This document shows, piece after piece, positions 1-8,890 of a stretch of DNA of 64,000 nucleotides (within the stretch, counting starts at the first letter, position 1; every line of letters begins with the position of its first letter). The DNA lies in NCBI RefSeq assembly GCF_027107535.1, contig NZ_CP114283.1:5208001-5272000 (forward strand), written 5' to 3'. A program made the position numbers and the translations under genes. The DNA comes from Streptomyces aurantiacus. GTDB taxonomy: Bacteria > Actinomycetota > Actinomycetes > Streptomycetales > Streptomycetaceae. The notes under the pieces were generated by a model. That model did not search any database, was not told the DNA's origin, and saw nothing but the letters and a program-made list of their open reading frames with translations.

Positions 1-165
1 GCAACAGCCACCCCAGAGTTCGCTCCACCACCCACCGTCTGGGCAGCACCACGAACCCGGTCATGTCATCGCTGCGCTTGACGATCTGCAGGGTGAGCTG
101 GAGTTTCTCCTTCGCCCAGTCGACGAGGGATCCGGTGTAGTCGCCGCCGATCAGTGAGCCGGATC
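1..165 (-). pseudogene. IS5-family transposase, C-terminal fragment running off the left edge
   Basis: Read on the minus strand in the frame that ends ...TTG at base 2, this stretch gives [16 protein letters not shown] followed by [18 protein letters not shown] and VERTLGWL. These are the conserved C-terminal blocks of Streptomyces IS5-type DDE transposases, including the E of the DDE triad in WVVERTLGW. The stop lies beyond the left edge. Upstream (towards base 200) the frame loses similarity to the family, and the usual ADGGY-type segment with the second Asp is not intact, so this is a 5'-truncated remnant. The exact boundary is uncertain. Confidence 0.6.
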
Positions 166-191
166 CGTCCACCTTCACCTGCTCCGGCAGC

Positions 192-338
192 CTGGTTGGA
201 CCCTGCTCCGGCTGCCAGCGCAACACCCACCAATACGGCAGCGGCGGCCTGCCCCTGTGCCAGTGGTGCCTGACCACCGCCCGGGAAGGCTGGGGTGCCG
301 GCGTCCGCTTCAACAACACCCGCACACAAGCAAACTGA
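192..338 (+). pseudogene. 3' fragment of a small zinc-ribbon-like protein
   Basis: The plus frame ending at TGA 336-338 reads [17 protein letters not shown] then [16 protein letters not shown] and ends NNTRTQAN. Two CxxC pairs (CSGC and CQWC) spaced 16-17 residues apart suggest a small zinc ribbon. No start codon fits: the frame runs upstream into the transposase remnant, so the 5' part appears to have been replaced by the insertion. The protein is not recognised, and the fragment is short enough to be a chance reading. Confidence 0.35.
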
Positions 339-445
339 CCAGCAGAGCTGGCCGCAGGCCATCGCGGATTCCTCCGTACGGCATGGACCCGAGGCAGACA
401 AAAGGACAAGGGTGTGGCTCTCCTGCAGTGAGATCGTTCAGGCCG

Positions 446-805
446 TCAGGCGGTAATCGCCTGGTCGAGGCGGGGATAGAGACGTGTGTGTTCCTGACGC
501 ACGTGACAGCGCCAGTAGGCGGTGAAGTCGCCGTTGCTGATGATCGCGCGGAGTTGGAGGAGGGCTTCGGCTCCGGGGACGCTCCAGCGGCTTCCGGTGA
601 TCGCGAGGCGGTCGGAGACCAGATGCCTGGCCGCGGCCTCGATCACGCCGCTGCCGATCGGCCAGCCCCGGGCGAGCGCCCGGTCGTAGCGGAGGAACTC
701 GCGGGCTTGGTGCGTTTGGATCTGAACGGTGATGAGGTAGCCGACGGTGCCGCCGATGAGGGCGGGGATTGCGGCCCAGCCTGCCAGGGACAACGGCCAC
801 GTCAT
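446..805 (-). pseudogene. ISKra4-family transposase, C-terminal fragment
   Basis: The ~120-residue frame contains [18 protein letters not shown], then [15 protein letters not shown] and [17 protein letters not shown]. These are the conserved last third of ISKra4-type transposases, including the catalytic E (GVIEAAARH). The N-terminal ~350 residues are missing. A nearly full-length relative lies 1 kb to the right on the same strand, and the two share the [19 protein letters not shown] block, but residues differ enough that they are not copies of one recent duplication. It is a truncated remnant. Confidence 0.7.
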
Positions 806-1029
806 CCGTTGTGGGTCGGCCTTGGCTGGTGAGGTGATACCGGTCAGGACCTCGTACGCGGCTGCCCAGCCAAGACGCGCACCGTTCAGGACGAAGAGGA
901 GCCTCCATCCCGGCGAGTGGACTTCCGCCGGACGGAAGCTCCTTGGTCAGCCGTCTGTCGCCCGCCGCCAGGGCAGGGGGCGGGCGACGCGGTTGTCGAC
1001 GGGCGCCGTGGAGGCGTCCGTCGCGGGGG

Positions 1030-1548
1030 TCAGCTGTAGGGGACGGCGTCGGCGGGGTCGGCGTGCCAGTTGGTGGCGAGGGGGCGGTCGACCTGGACGG
1101 TGTGGGGGAGGTCGAGGGTGACGAAGTTGTCCTCGTCGCCTGTGACGGAGAGGTGGAGCTTCTCGAACAGCCTGCCGTTCTCGTTGTTGGTGGACTTGGG
1201 GTTGATGCCGGCGTAGGCGGCGGAGGAGCCGGAGAGGACGACGTCGTCGCTGACGCTGTGCTCGGCGGGCCGCAGCTCGGTGTCGGCGGCGGAGCCGAAG
1301 GACGCGGAGGGGAAGACGCCCTCCAGGTAGCAGGTGATGCCGGACTTGGCCTTGGCGGTGACGAGGAGGTAGCCACCTGCCTGCGTCTTCGAGGTGATCT
1401 CGAAGGTCAGGTCGTTGGTGGCGCAGGCCCGCGCGGCGGTGCTTGCGCTGTCGGCGGTGGCGGCCGGGGTTACGGTGGCAGCCAGGGCAGCCGCGGCGGC
1501 CACGGCGAGGGCGAGTCGGGTGGAGCGGGCGGCAAGTCGCGAACGCAT
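1030..1548 (-). CDS. Secreted DUF4232-family protein
   Basis: The protein has 173 residues. It starts MRSRLAARSTRL and continues with a hydrophobic alanine-rich stretch ending near ATPAATADS, a typical Sec signal peptide, so it is probably exported. The mature part has the DUF4232 pattern: an early Cys (RACATNDL), a central ITCYLEGVFPSASFG block like the CTLRGYP core, and a C-terminal beta-rich region. Function of the family is unknown. The ATG at 1546-1548 is chosen because GGAGATCT precedes it at a suitable distance. Oddly, the reading frame is open upstream all the way through the ISKra4 transposase, so transposase read-through could produce a fusion. I regard the two as separate genes. 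Confidence 0.65.
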   Translation of the reverse strand: MRSRLAARSTRLALAVAAAAALAATVTPAATADSASTAARACATNDLTFEITSKTQAGGYLLVTAKAKSGITCYLEGVFPSASFGSAADTELRPAEHSVSDDVVLSGSSAAYAGINPKSTNNENGRLFEKLHLSVTGDEDNFVTLDLPHTVQVDRPLATNWHADPADAVPYS

Positions 1549-1837
1549 CGGAGATCTCCATGGTGCGGAAGTGGGTCGTCCAGCGGACTGCTTGGACGGC
1601 CACAGCTTGTTCCGTGATCTGTTCCGCCCGCCACAAGAAGCGATCATGTTGGGACGCTGGAACGCTGGAACGGGCACTGACCAGCAGAAACACTGGCGCC
1701 CTGGAACGGGTGACTGGAACGGGTGGCCGGGACGGGCAGGATGGATCATCACCTGGCCCCACCGATGTCCGGGGCGTTCTCCTCCAGCCACGGGACAATC
1801 CTGTTCGGGTGCGGCTCTTCTGAAGTGACCTTGAGGG

Positions 1838-3333
1838 TCAGGCTCTGAGTTCGTAGTGGTGCTGGTCGGGGTGGGGAAGATCCAATATTGCGGGAAGTCG
1901 CCGTTGCTGATGAGGGCACGGAGGGTGAGAACGACTTCGGCGCCGGGAACGCTCCATCTGCTGCCGGTGATGTCGAGGCGGTCGGCCACCAGGTGGCGTG
2001 CGGCTCCTTCGACGATGCCGCTGGCGGTGGGTCGGCCGGCTTCGAGGGCCTGGTCGTAGTGCACGAAGGCGGCGTTGTACTCCAGGTAGTGGCAGGTCTT
2101 GTCGATCGTGGCGCGTTGTTCGTCGGTGAGGTGGCCGAGTGCGGCTTCGCTGCGCAGGTCACGGACGGCGCCCGAGGCATCGCCGACCAGGATCCTGGCG
2201 GCTTTGAAGCCGATCCAGGTCTCGGCGGCGGGATCGGTGGCGGTGTGGAAACACCGTGCGCTCGCCCACAGCTTCTCGATGACGTGCACGATGTCAAGGA
2301 CGATATGGATCGTGACCGCCCGACGGTCGGCTTCCTTCTGGATCAGCTCCAGCTGGTGGGCAGCGCCGTCGACCAGCACCACCCAGCATCGCTGGTGCTG
2401 CGGGTCACGGGCTTCTGCCTCGTCGAACGCGGCGGCAATCACCTGGTCCGCGTCGTGTTCGACGGAAGCGGTGAGCCACTTCGCGCGGGCCTTTGGCCCC
2501 TTTCTCGGGATGCGGCCCGTGGCGCGGCCGCCGGGCGGGGCGATGATGTCATGCGGCCGGGGCGGCGCCGGGTCCGCGTCATGCACCACCGCCAGGGTTG
2601 CCATCCGCTTGCGACCCGTCTTCTCCCCGGCGGACAGACGGGTGCGGAAGGTGCGGGTCGCACGCTCGGCGGCCTTGCGCGTCGCCTCCCGCAGATGGCC
2701 GGGGAGCATCACGATCCCCTTGCCGTCGACGCTGAGCACCAGCAGCGTCGTGTGGGCTGTGGGAGGAGGGGTGCGGGCGGCATAAAAGGCGGCGATGTCC
2801 ACCGCGGTCGCACGCACCAGCTGTTCGGCCTGGCGTTTGCCCAGTGGACGTGTCCCGCAGTGGCGTCCGACCGCCTGGTCGGCGGAGTCGCGGACGGCCT
2901 CCAGCACCGCCAGCCGGCGCAGGCCCAGGCTGTGACGCCCACCCGGGAGCCCCAACACCGCATCGGCCGGGTAGTAGTTGGGTTGCTTCGGGGCGCGCAG
3001 CGCGCACCGGCTGATGGTCGCCGTCCCGACCACGATGGCCAGTTGACGGCGGTGGTGCTTCTCCAGACGGGTGCGGCCCGCGGCGAGTGCGGCCCGGCCG
3101 CCGGCCTCCAGGGCCGTCAGGTGTGCTTCTTCCTGGCGGGCACGCAGGTCCAGGTGGCCCTGCAGGAGCAGACGCGCCAGTTCCCTCGCCCCGTTCTCCG
3201 CATCATGCTCCACCTGGTCATGGGGCAGGAACAGTGCATCGGGACGGGAGAGGGAATCGATGAGACAAGTGAGGAAAGAAGCGGCTCGGGCAAATGGGTC
3301 AGCCACCGCGGCAGCCGCATACGCTCCAGTCAT
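1838..3333 (-). CDS. ISKra4-family transposase, nearly complete
   Basis: About 490 residues with the ISKra4 DDE core: LSVDGKGIVM (first Asp), VLVDGAAHQLELI (second Asp) and ASGIVEGAARHLVADR (Glu), followed by [12 protein letters not shown] and SNGDFPQYW. After PQYW the family normally ends with a short FHxxxEH tail. Here the zero frame instead runs on without a stop into the downstream DUF4232 gene. A one-base shift would give LPHPDQHHYELRA and a stop at 1838-1840. A small indel at the 3' end therefore probably removed the normal stop. No clear terminal inverted repeats were identified. Confidence 0.7.
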
Positions 3334-3832
3334 CGGGCTATCGCTTTGCGGCTTTCGTTTTGGTTGGCACCAACGACGCTAGGGACGAGAGCCCGACCCC
3401 GCACCGGCGCGGCCGCGCACGGCGGAGCTTTCCGTCTGCACCAGCGCATCCCCGTCCGTCGCCAGGATGCGGCCCGGCGTGAACAGTCCCGGCCCCTGCT
3501 CCGCCAGCCAGCCCCGCTCGACCAGCCGTTTCTGCTTCGACCGGAATCCTTTCCACCTTGCTCTTGCCCGGCGACAAGCCCAGCGCGGCACAGACCGCGT
3601 CTCGTTGCCCGCTACGGCGAGGGCGAGGGCGAGGTGAAGCTGCCGGGCCGCGCGACGGCGTATCGATGACTCCAGGAGCTGGAGCGGCGGCTGCCGACCT
3701 TCCGGCTGGGCTCGAAACGCAACCGGGCTATCGCCGCCCGGGGCCCTCGCCTCGCCCGAGCTGCGATAGCCCGCGGGCATGAGCAACAGTGAATGCGGGC
3801 GATCCTCCTGCGCGGGCCGCGAGGAATCTGGA
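3334..3832. other. Intergenic remnant region between ISKra4 element and tetR
   Basis: No convincing intact gene. On the minus strand a frame between about 3470 and 3570 reads KRLVERGWLAEQGPGLFTPG, which looks like a winged-helix fragment, but it is not continuous with a start or a longer conserved frame. I treat it as a decayed gene piece of unknown identity. Confidence 0.3.
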
Positions 3833-4411
3833 TCATGGGAGGGGGTGTTCTTCGCCCGTGTCGAGGAGCTCGGTCACGAGCCGACGGGCGTACGCGGCGT
3901 CGAGTCCGGCCGGGCGGAAGAGGATGCGGTACATCATGGGGGCAACCACGCGGTCCATCGCCGTCTCGACGTCGGGAGTGTTCTCCTCGCGGCCGATCGC
4001 GCGGGCGAGCATGACGTCGACCTGTTCGGCCGCGTAGGCCGAACACTGACCGGCGTTGCTGCCGTCCGGGTCGCCGAGCAGAGCGTCACGGATGTAGGCG
4101 CGGCCGGAGGGGGACGACATCTCGTCGAGGAACTGTTCGGCCCAAGCCGTCAGGTCGGACAGCAGGTCGCCGTGGCTCTCCGGCGCGGTGTCGGGCCGCA
4201 GGCGCTCCACCGCGACGTCCGACAGCAGCTCCTGAAGGTCGCCCCAGCGGCGGTAGATCGTCGAGGGGGTGACTCCGGCGCGCCGGGCGACCAGCGGGAC
4301 GGTCACCGCGTCGCGGCCCCGCTCCGACAGGATCTCGCGGACAGCGGTGTGCACCGAAGCCTGAACCCGTGCGCTGCGCCCGCCGGGGCGCACCATCGGC
4401 TTGCGACTCAT
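3833..4411 (-). CDS. TetR-family transcriptional regulator
   Basis: The protein has 192 residues. The N-terminal helix-turn-helix (about residues 17-60) contains GVTPSTIYRRWGDLQELL, diagnostic of TetR DNA-binding domains. The remainder is a helical ligand-binding domain of the TetR_C type. The ATG at 4409-4411 lies only 10 bases from a palindromic site at 4422-4443, so it probably represses itself. Two further copies of the site lie between the neighbouring amidase remnant and the MFS transporter gene, which would make those its targets. Both targets are now broken, leaving an apparently intact regulator with no intact local output. Confidence 0.85.
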   Translation of the reverse strand: MSRKPMVRPGGRSARVQASVHTAVREILSERGRDAVTVPLVARRAGVTPSTIYRRWGDLQELLSDVAVERLRPDTAPESHGDLLSDLTAWAEQFLDEMSSPSGRAYIRDALLGDPDGSNAGQCSAYAAEQVDVMLARAIGREENTPDVETAMDRVVAPMMYRILFRPAGLDAAYARRLVTELLDTGEEHPLP

Positions 4412-4421
4412 GACTTCACCT

Positions 4422-4443
4422 TAAAGCACGGTTATTGCGTTTA
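4422..4443. promoter_or_regulatory. Candidate TetR operator 1 (upstream of tetR)
   Basis: A 22-bp imperfect palindrome, TAAAGC at the left end and TTGCGTTTA at the right. It matches the two sites at 5328-5349 and 5375-5396 in length and in outer and inner half-site bases (shared pattern TAAmGC-N7-TTGCrTTwA). Confidence 0.6.
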
Positions 4444-4576
4444 GGAGGAGTACGGCCGCGCCAGGCCCCCCTCGCTGCGGGCATCCGGTCCTGATCCCGA
4501 CCGGAGCCGAACGGCATATGGGCCGGGCCGGAACCGTCCGGCCCGCACACCGCTCTCAGACGGCCGGCGCGAGCGA

Positions 4577-5284
4577 TCAGGCGGACTGCGTCCGCTCGTA
4601 GGCGTGGCCCACCCACAGCAGCTGCCGCTCGCCGAAGGGCCGCCCCAACAGCTGCATACCGATCGGCATGCCCGCCGTGTCGTGGCCCACCGGGACGGAC
4701 GGAGCGGGCACTCCGGCGATGCCGGCCGGGGAGGACAGACTCACGCAGGCGTCGGAGACGGCCTCGGTCGAGCCGTCGGACCAGGTGACGCTTTTCTGAC
4801 CGGCCTTCACCGCGGTCATCGGGACCGCCTGGGCGCCGATCACGTCGACCTTCTCCAGAATGCGGCCCCATTCCTCCTGCATGAGCGTCGGGGAACGCTG
4901 AGCACGCAGATAGTCGCCCGCACCCATCGGTTCGCCAGCCTCCAGGAGGATGCAGACGTCCGCCTGGTACCAGCTCGGGGACTGTACGCGGCGTGCCCTC
5001 GTGGTAGGCGGTGACCTCCGGCACCATCAGCCCCCACTGGGTGGCCTCGATGTACCGGGGCATCGGAATGTCGATCTCGATGAGACAGGCGCCGAGCGTC
5101 TCCAGCTGCGCGACGCCCCGGCGGACGGTGGTCTCCACCCGCGTCGACATGGTCGAGGCGGCAACTGCGCGGCACCCTGACGCGCCCGCCCGCCAGGCCC
5201 GGCTCCCGTTCCGGCCGGTGTCAACGGCGGGGGTGTCCCGGCCCAGCGGGCGACCTCAGGCGGCGTGAGCTCAGCGGAGGGCAC
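4577..5284 (-). pseudogene. Amidase (amidase signature family), decayed
   Basis: Pieces of one amidase lie in different frames. The start at 5284 gives MPSAELTPPEVARWAG. A segment near 5030-5150 gives LETLGACLIEIDIPMP and PRYIEATQWGLMVPEV in another frame. The C-terminus (4577-4927) gives SSPAGIAGVPAPSVPVG and GMPIGMQLLGRP, the classic end of GatA-like amidases. The family normally has ~450 residues and a Ser-cisSer-Lys triad. The central part carrying the triad is deleted and at least two frameshifts are present, so no active enzyme can be made. It is divergent from the MFS gene and shares its regulatory region. Confidence 0.7.
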
Positions 5285-5327
5285 GTGGCTTCTCCCAATC
5301 AGGGGCGTGGCGGCGAAGCGTCCCCAC

Positions 5328-5349
5328 TAAAGCCAACGGTTTGCGTTAA
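5328..5349. promoter_or_regulatory. Candidate TetR operator 2
   Basis: A 22-bp site with TAAAGCC at the left and TTTGCGTTAA at the right, in the divergent region between the amidase remnant and the MFS gene. It has the same architecture as the site in front of the tetR gene at 3833-4411. Confidence 0.55.
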
Positions 5350-5374
5350 CCCGGCTGCACGCTCTACGGTTCCT

Positions 5375-5396
5375 TAACGCAAATTCATTGCATTTA
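5375..5396. promoter_or_regulatory. Candidate TetR operator 3 (upstream of MFS gene)
   Basis: A 22-bp site, TAACGCAA then ATTCA then TTGCATTTA, flanked by CC and GG so that the outer arms read CCTTAA and TTAAGG. It ends 13 bases before the MFS start codon, overlapping the expected ribosome-binding and promoter region, a position suited to repression. Confidence 0.6.
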
Positions 5397-5409
5397 AGGA
5401 AGGGGTCCC

Positions 5410-6100
5410 ATGCCCGGCGCCATGTCCGACGCACCCGCGGTGGCCGACGCACCCGCGCACGGCGCCCATCGGTCCGCCCGCGCCCCTACGAAGAGGCGTA
5501 CGGCTTCTTTCGCCCTCGACGTGTCGATACTCACGGCCCTCCTGGCCGCATCCAGCGCTCCGACCCCGCTCTACCCTCTCTACCAGGACCGGTGGGGCCT
5601 CTCCGCCCTCGCCGTCACCGTGGTCTTCAGCGCGTACGCCCTGGCCCTGTTGCTGGCCCTGCTCACCGCCGGAGCGCTCTCAGACCACGTGGGGCGACGC
5701 CCCGTCCTGGCAGGCGCCCTGCTCATGGCGGCCGCCTCCATGGTCCTCCTGGCCTCAGCGGACGGCGCGGGCTCCCTGACCATCGCCCGGGTCCTGCAAG
5801 GAGCGGCCACCAGCGCCGCGGGTGCGGCACTCCTCGACCTGGAAAACCCCCCGGCGCCCGGGCCGGTCCGCCCTGGCCAGCAGCGTCACCCCGGTCGCCG
5901 GCATGGCCACCGGCGTGCTCGCCTCCACCCTGCTCGTCCGTTTCGCCCCCGCCCCCACCGTCACCGTCTACAGCGGCGCGGTGCTGGCCGGCATCGCCTT
6001 CGGCGCCGTTTCCCAGGGGGCGCTGCGTATGCTCCTCGCCTCGCTCGACGAGCGGGACCGCGCCGCGACACTGGCCGCCTAGTACGTCCTCAGCTACCTC
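5410..6100 (+). pseudogene. MFS transporter, 5' part (frameshifted and interrupted)
   Basis: The N-terminus reads STILTALLAASSAPTPLY-like membrane helices with the MFS loop motif GALSDHVGRRPVL after the second helix, so this was a major facilitator drug/solute exporter of the inner membrane. At 5848-5853 a run of six C marks a frameshift: the frame must change to continue as RRPGRSALASSVTP and GVLASTLLVRFAP. A TAG stop then interrupts at 6080, and the IS630 element at 6101 splits the gene. The right-hand part resumes at 7342. GAAGGGGTCCC precedes the ATG. Three independent lesions indicate long decay. Confidence 0.75.
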
Positions 6101-7341
6101 TAGTGCTGTGACCGCGTTGGTTCGCCGGGTTGGTGATCGTGGCGGTTGGATGGGCGGTGACGTCCGATCCGATCGCTGGAGGTGCGGTGGCTGAGCCTGT
6201 CCGTGTGCGCAGACTGACCGACCAGGAGGGGCAGAAGCTGCAGCAGATCGTGCGTCGGGGCAGCACCAGTTCGGTGCGTTACCGGCGGGCGATGATGCTG
6301 CTGGCCTCGGCCGGCGGGAACCGGGTGCCGGTGATCGCCCAGCTGGTCCAGGCCGACGAGGACACCGTCCGCGACGTGATCCACCGCTTCAACGAGATCG
6401 GCCTGGCCTGCCTGGACCCTCAGTGGGCGGGAGGCCGTCCCCGCCGACTCAGCCCTGACGACGAGGACTTCGTCGTGGCGACGGCCACCACCCGCCCGAC
6501 CAAGCTCGGTCAGCCCTTCACCCGCTGGTCACTGCGCAAACTCGTCGGCTACCTGCGGAAAATCCACGGTCGGGTCATCCGGATCGGCCGCGAGACCTTA
6601 CGCGGCCTGCTCGCCCGACGCGGTGTCACCTTCCAGCGCACCAAGACGTGGAAGGAGTCCCCCGACCCGGACCGCGAGACGAAGCTGGACCGGATCGAAG
6701 AGGTCCTCGACCGATTCCCAGACCGGGTCTTCGCCTTCGACGAATTCGGCCCGCTCGGGATCCGGCCCACCGCGGGCTCGGGCTGGGCAGAACGCAAACG
6801 CCCCGACCGGCTGCCCGCCACCTACCACCGCACCCACGGAGTCCGCTACTTCCACGGCTGCTACTCGGTCGGCGACGACACCCTGTGGGGCGTCAACCAC
6901 CGCAAGAAGGGCGCCGCGAACACGCTGGCCGCGCTGAAATCGATCCGCGCCGCCCGGCCCGACGGCGCCCCCATCTACGTGATCCTGGACAACCTGTCCG
7001 CCCACAAGGGCACCGACATCCGCCGCTGGGCCAGGAAACACAAGGTCGAACTGTGCTTCACCCCGACCTACGCCTCGTGGGCCAACCCGATCGAGGCCCA
7101 CTTCGGACCGCTGAGGCAGTTCACCATCGCCAACTCCCACCACCCCAACCACACCGTCCAGACCCGCGCCCTGCACGCCTACCTGCGCTGGCGCAACGCC
7201 AACGCCCGCCACCGCGACGTCCTGACCGCCGAACGTAAGGAACGCGCCCGCATCCGCAGCGAGAAGAACATCCGCTGGGGCGGACGCCCCCTCGCCGCTG
7301 CGGCCTGAACGACCCGGCGAACCAATGCGGTCAGAGCACTA
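6101..7341 (+). mobile_element. IS630-type insertion sequence A
   Basis: A 1.24-kb element inserted in the MFS gene. Its ends are inverted repeats of about 30 bp (AGTGCTGTGACCGC... on the left; the right end read backwards is AGTGCTCTGACCGC...) continuing into TTGGTTCGCCGGGT with two mismatches. It carries one intact transposase gene. The flanks repeat AGCTACCTCT on both sides (6092-6101 and 7341-7350). That is longer than the TA duplication seen around the other two IS630 elements in this window. The uninterrupted MFS frame (VLSYL then SYLSMSLPAV) suggests a single original copy of this sequence. Confidence 0.8.
6187..7308 (+). CDS. IS630-family transposase (element A)
   Basis: About 373 residues. 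An N-terminal helix-turn-helix region (VIAQLVQADEDTVRDVIHRF) is followed by the DDE_3 catalytic domain with AFDEFGPLGIRP (Asp), VILDNLSAHKG (Asp) and NPIEAHFGPL (Glu). All three catalytic residues and the frame are intact, so it is probably active. The GTG at 6187 is preferred over the further upstream codons because GGAGG lies 4 bases in front of it. The stop is an internal TGA within the element, unlike elements B and C. Confidence 0.85.
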   Translation: MAEPVRVRRLTDQEGQKLQQIVRRGSTSSVRYRRAMMLLASAGGNRVPVIAQLVQADEDTVRDVIHRFNEIGLACLDPQWAGGRPRRLSPDDEDFVVATATTRPTKLGQPFTRWSLRKLVGYLRKIHGRVIRIGRETLRGLLARRGVTFQRTKTWKESPDPDRETKLDRIEEVLDRFPDRVFAFDEFGPLGIRPTAGSGWAERKRPDRLPATYHRTHGVRYFHGCYSVGDDTLWGVNHRKKGAANTLAALKSIRAARPDGAPIYVILDNLSAHKGTDIRRWARKHKVELCFTPTYASWANPIEAHFGPLRQFTIANSHHPNHTVQTRALHAYLRWRNANARHRDVLTAERKERARIRSEKNIRWGGRPLAAAA

Positions 7342-7694
7342 GCTACCTCTCCATGAGCCTGCCCGCTGTCGCCGCGGGCGCCGCCACCCAGCACTACGGG
7401 CTGGGGGCCACCTCACACGCCTACGCCATCACCGCCGCTCTCCTCGCCCTGGCGGCACTCACCGCGTCACGACGCGGAGCGGCCCGCCCCGCCCCGAAGC
7501 CGACCGCTCCCACGGAAGAGAACAACCGACCGCTTCCGCTGAAGAGAACAAGGGAAACGACACACAATGCACACCTCCCCCGCCACCGCCCCCATCCCCT
7601 CCTGGACCGTGGGCGGCGTCACCGTCCACCGCATCGACGAGGCCGCCCTGCCGCCCGCGACCGGGCCCTGGCTGCTGCCCGACGCCACCCCTGA
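7342..7694 (+). pseudogene. MFS transporter, 3' part
   Basis: Immediately right of the IS630 element the frame reads SYLSMSLPAVAAGAATQHYG and AYAITAALLALAALTAS, the last helices of the interrupted MFS protein. The frame then runs through a proline/arginine-rich tail and overlaps the next gene by more than 120 bases before stopping, which is unnatural. The original stop was probably lost by another small indel near 7490-7560. Confidence 0.65.
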
Positions 7695-8469
7695 GGTGGT
7701 GACCGCCCAGGACTGGCTGCACCCCCACTTCGCCGGCCAGGACGGGATTCTGCACATCGACAGCCACAGCTTCGCGTTCCTCGTGAACGGGCTGCGCGTT
7801 CTCGTCGACACCGGGATCGGCAACGGCAAGGAGCGGGCCAACCCGGCCTGGCACAACCTGCGCACCGGCTTCCTGGAGCGCCTCACCGCCGCCGGTTTCC
7901 CCCCGGACTCCGTCGACCTGGTGATTCTCACCCACCTGCACGCCGATCACGTCGGCTGGAACACACGGCAGGTGAACGGCGAATGGGTCCCCACCTTCCC
8001 CAACGCCCGCTACCTCACCTCCCGCGCCGAGCGGGAGTTCTGGACCACATACGACATGGAGGAGGCACGCGAACAGATGTTCCGCGACTCCGTCATCCCC
8101 GTCGAACAGGCGGGCCTGCTGAGCACGGTCGACGTCCCGCACACGGGGGCCGAGATCTCCCCCGGCCTGCGCATGATCCCGACACCCGGCCACACCCCCG
8201 GCCACGTCGCCGTCGAACTGACCAGCCAGGGAAAGACGGCACTGATCTCCGGCGACTGCGTCCACCACCCCGTCCAGCTCGCCCACCCCGCCATCGGCGC
8301 CTGCGTCGACATCGACCCGCTACAGTCCGAGACCACCCGCCGCGAGCTGCTCGGCTCCCTCGCCGGCACCGACACCCTCCTCCTCGGCACCCACTTCGCA
8401 CCACCCACCGCCGGCCACGTCCTCGCCCACGCAGACGCCTACCGGCTGGAGCCCGTCCCCGCCTCCTGA
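7567..8469 (+). CDS. MBL-fold metallo-hydrolase
   Basis: The protein has 300 residues. The metallo-beta-lactamase zinc motif LTHLHADHVG (His123, His125, Asp127, His128) is present. It is followed by TPGHTPGHVAVEL with the third-site His, SGDCVHHP with the bridging Asp, and LLLGTHFAPP with the last His, so both zinc sites look complete. The layout resembles AHL-lactonase-like and other small-ester hydrolases of the MBL superfamily; the substrate cannot be told. No signal peptide, so it is cytoplasmic. AAGGGAAACG precedes the ATG. It follows the MFS gene in the same direction and may once have formed an operon with it, which would put it under the TetR at 3.8-4.4 kb. Confidence 0.85.
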   Translation: MHTSPATAPIPSWTVGGVTVHRIDEAALPPATGPWLLPDATPEVVTAQDWLHPHFAGQDGILHIDSHSFAFLVNGLRVLVDTGIGNGKERANPAWHNLRTGFLERLTAAGFPPDSVDLVILTHLHADHVGWNTRQVNGEWVPTFPNARYLTSRAEREFWTTYDMEEAREQMFRDSVIPVEQAGLLSTVDVPHTGAEISPGLRMIPTPGHTPGHVAVELTSQGKTALISGDCVHHPVQLAHPAIGACVDIDPLQSETTRRELLGSLAGTDTLLLGTHFAPPTAGHVLAHADAYRLEPVPAS

Positions 8470-8736
8470 TGCCGTTGCCACGCCCTCTCGGTCACAGCAC
8501 CCTCGGACACCACCAGGGCCACTCCTCTCGAATGCGCCGCCAAGGTCGGACACGCCAGGGACAAGATCGTGAGGCAGCGAGGGGGTCCCCTGAATGAGAC
8601 ATACAGAAGACCTGCGGACCACTGCAGCGGAACAGGGCATTCCCATTGCGGGCCCACAGCACCTTGTCGGCCTTGGCCAAATCGGTCCCCGCCACGAGGG
8701 CGCCGATCTCTCCATAGCCAGGGACTTTTTCTTAGA

Positions 8737-8836
8737 TCATGTGTGGAGCCAGATTATGAGGGCTGTGAGGGTGACGGTGCCGAGGTAGATGTATGCGCGT
8801 TTCTCGTAGCGCGTGACGACGGCCCGGAAGCCCTCA
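8737..8836 (-). pseudogene. IS5-family transposase, C-terminal scrap
   Basis: The minus strand reads EGFRAVVTRYEKRAYIYLGT and VTLTALIIWLHT then a stop, the standard last ~35 residues of Streptomyces IS5-type transposases (consensus GFRAxATRYDKR...ALxxWLR). Everything upstream is missing. The T/A-rich ACTTTTTCTTAGATC next to the stop may be the old inverted-repeat end. Confidence 0.65.
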
Positions 8837-8890
8837 GCCGGTTCCGCCTGACATGCCCCCTGCCGCCGGCCCGAGCCGCCCGGACCGCGG

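Noticed and set aside
1030..3333. Single 767-residue transposase/DUF4232 fusion protein
   Set aside because: The second part has its own signal peptide, start and ribosome-binding site; the junction residues match neither family. Treated as two genes.
5848..5853. Programmed frameshift in the MFS gene at CCCCCC
   Set aside because: The gene also has an in-frame TAG and an IS insertion further on, so ordinary mutational decay explains it.
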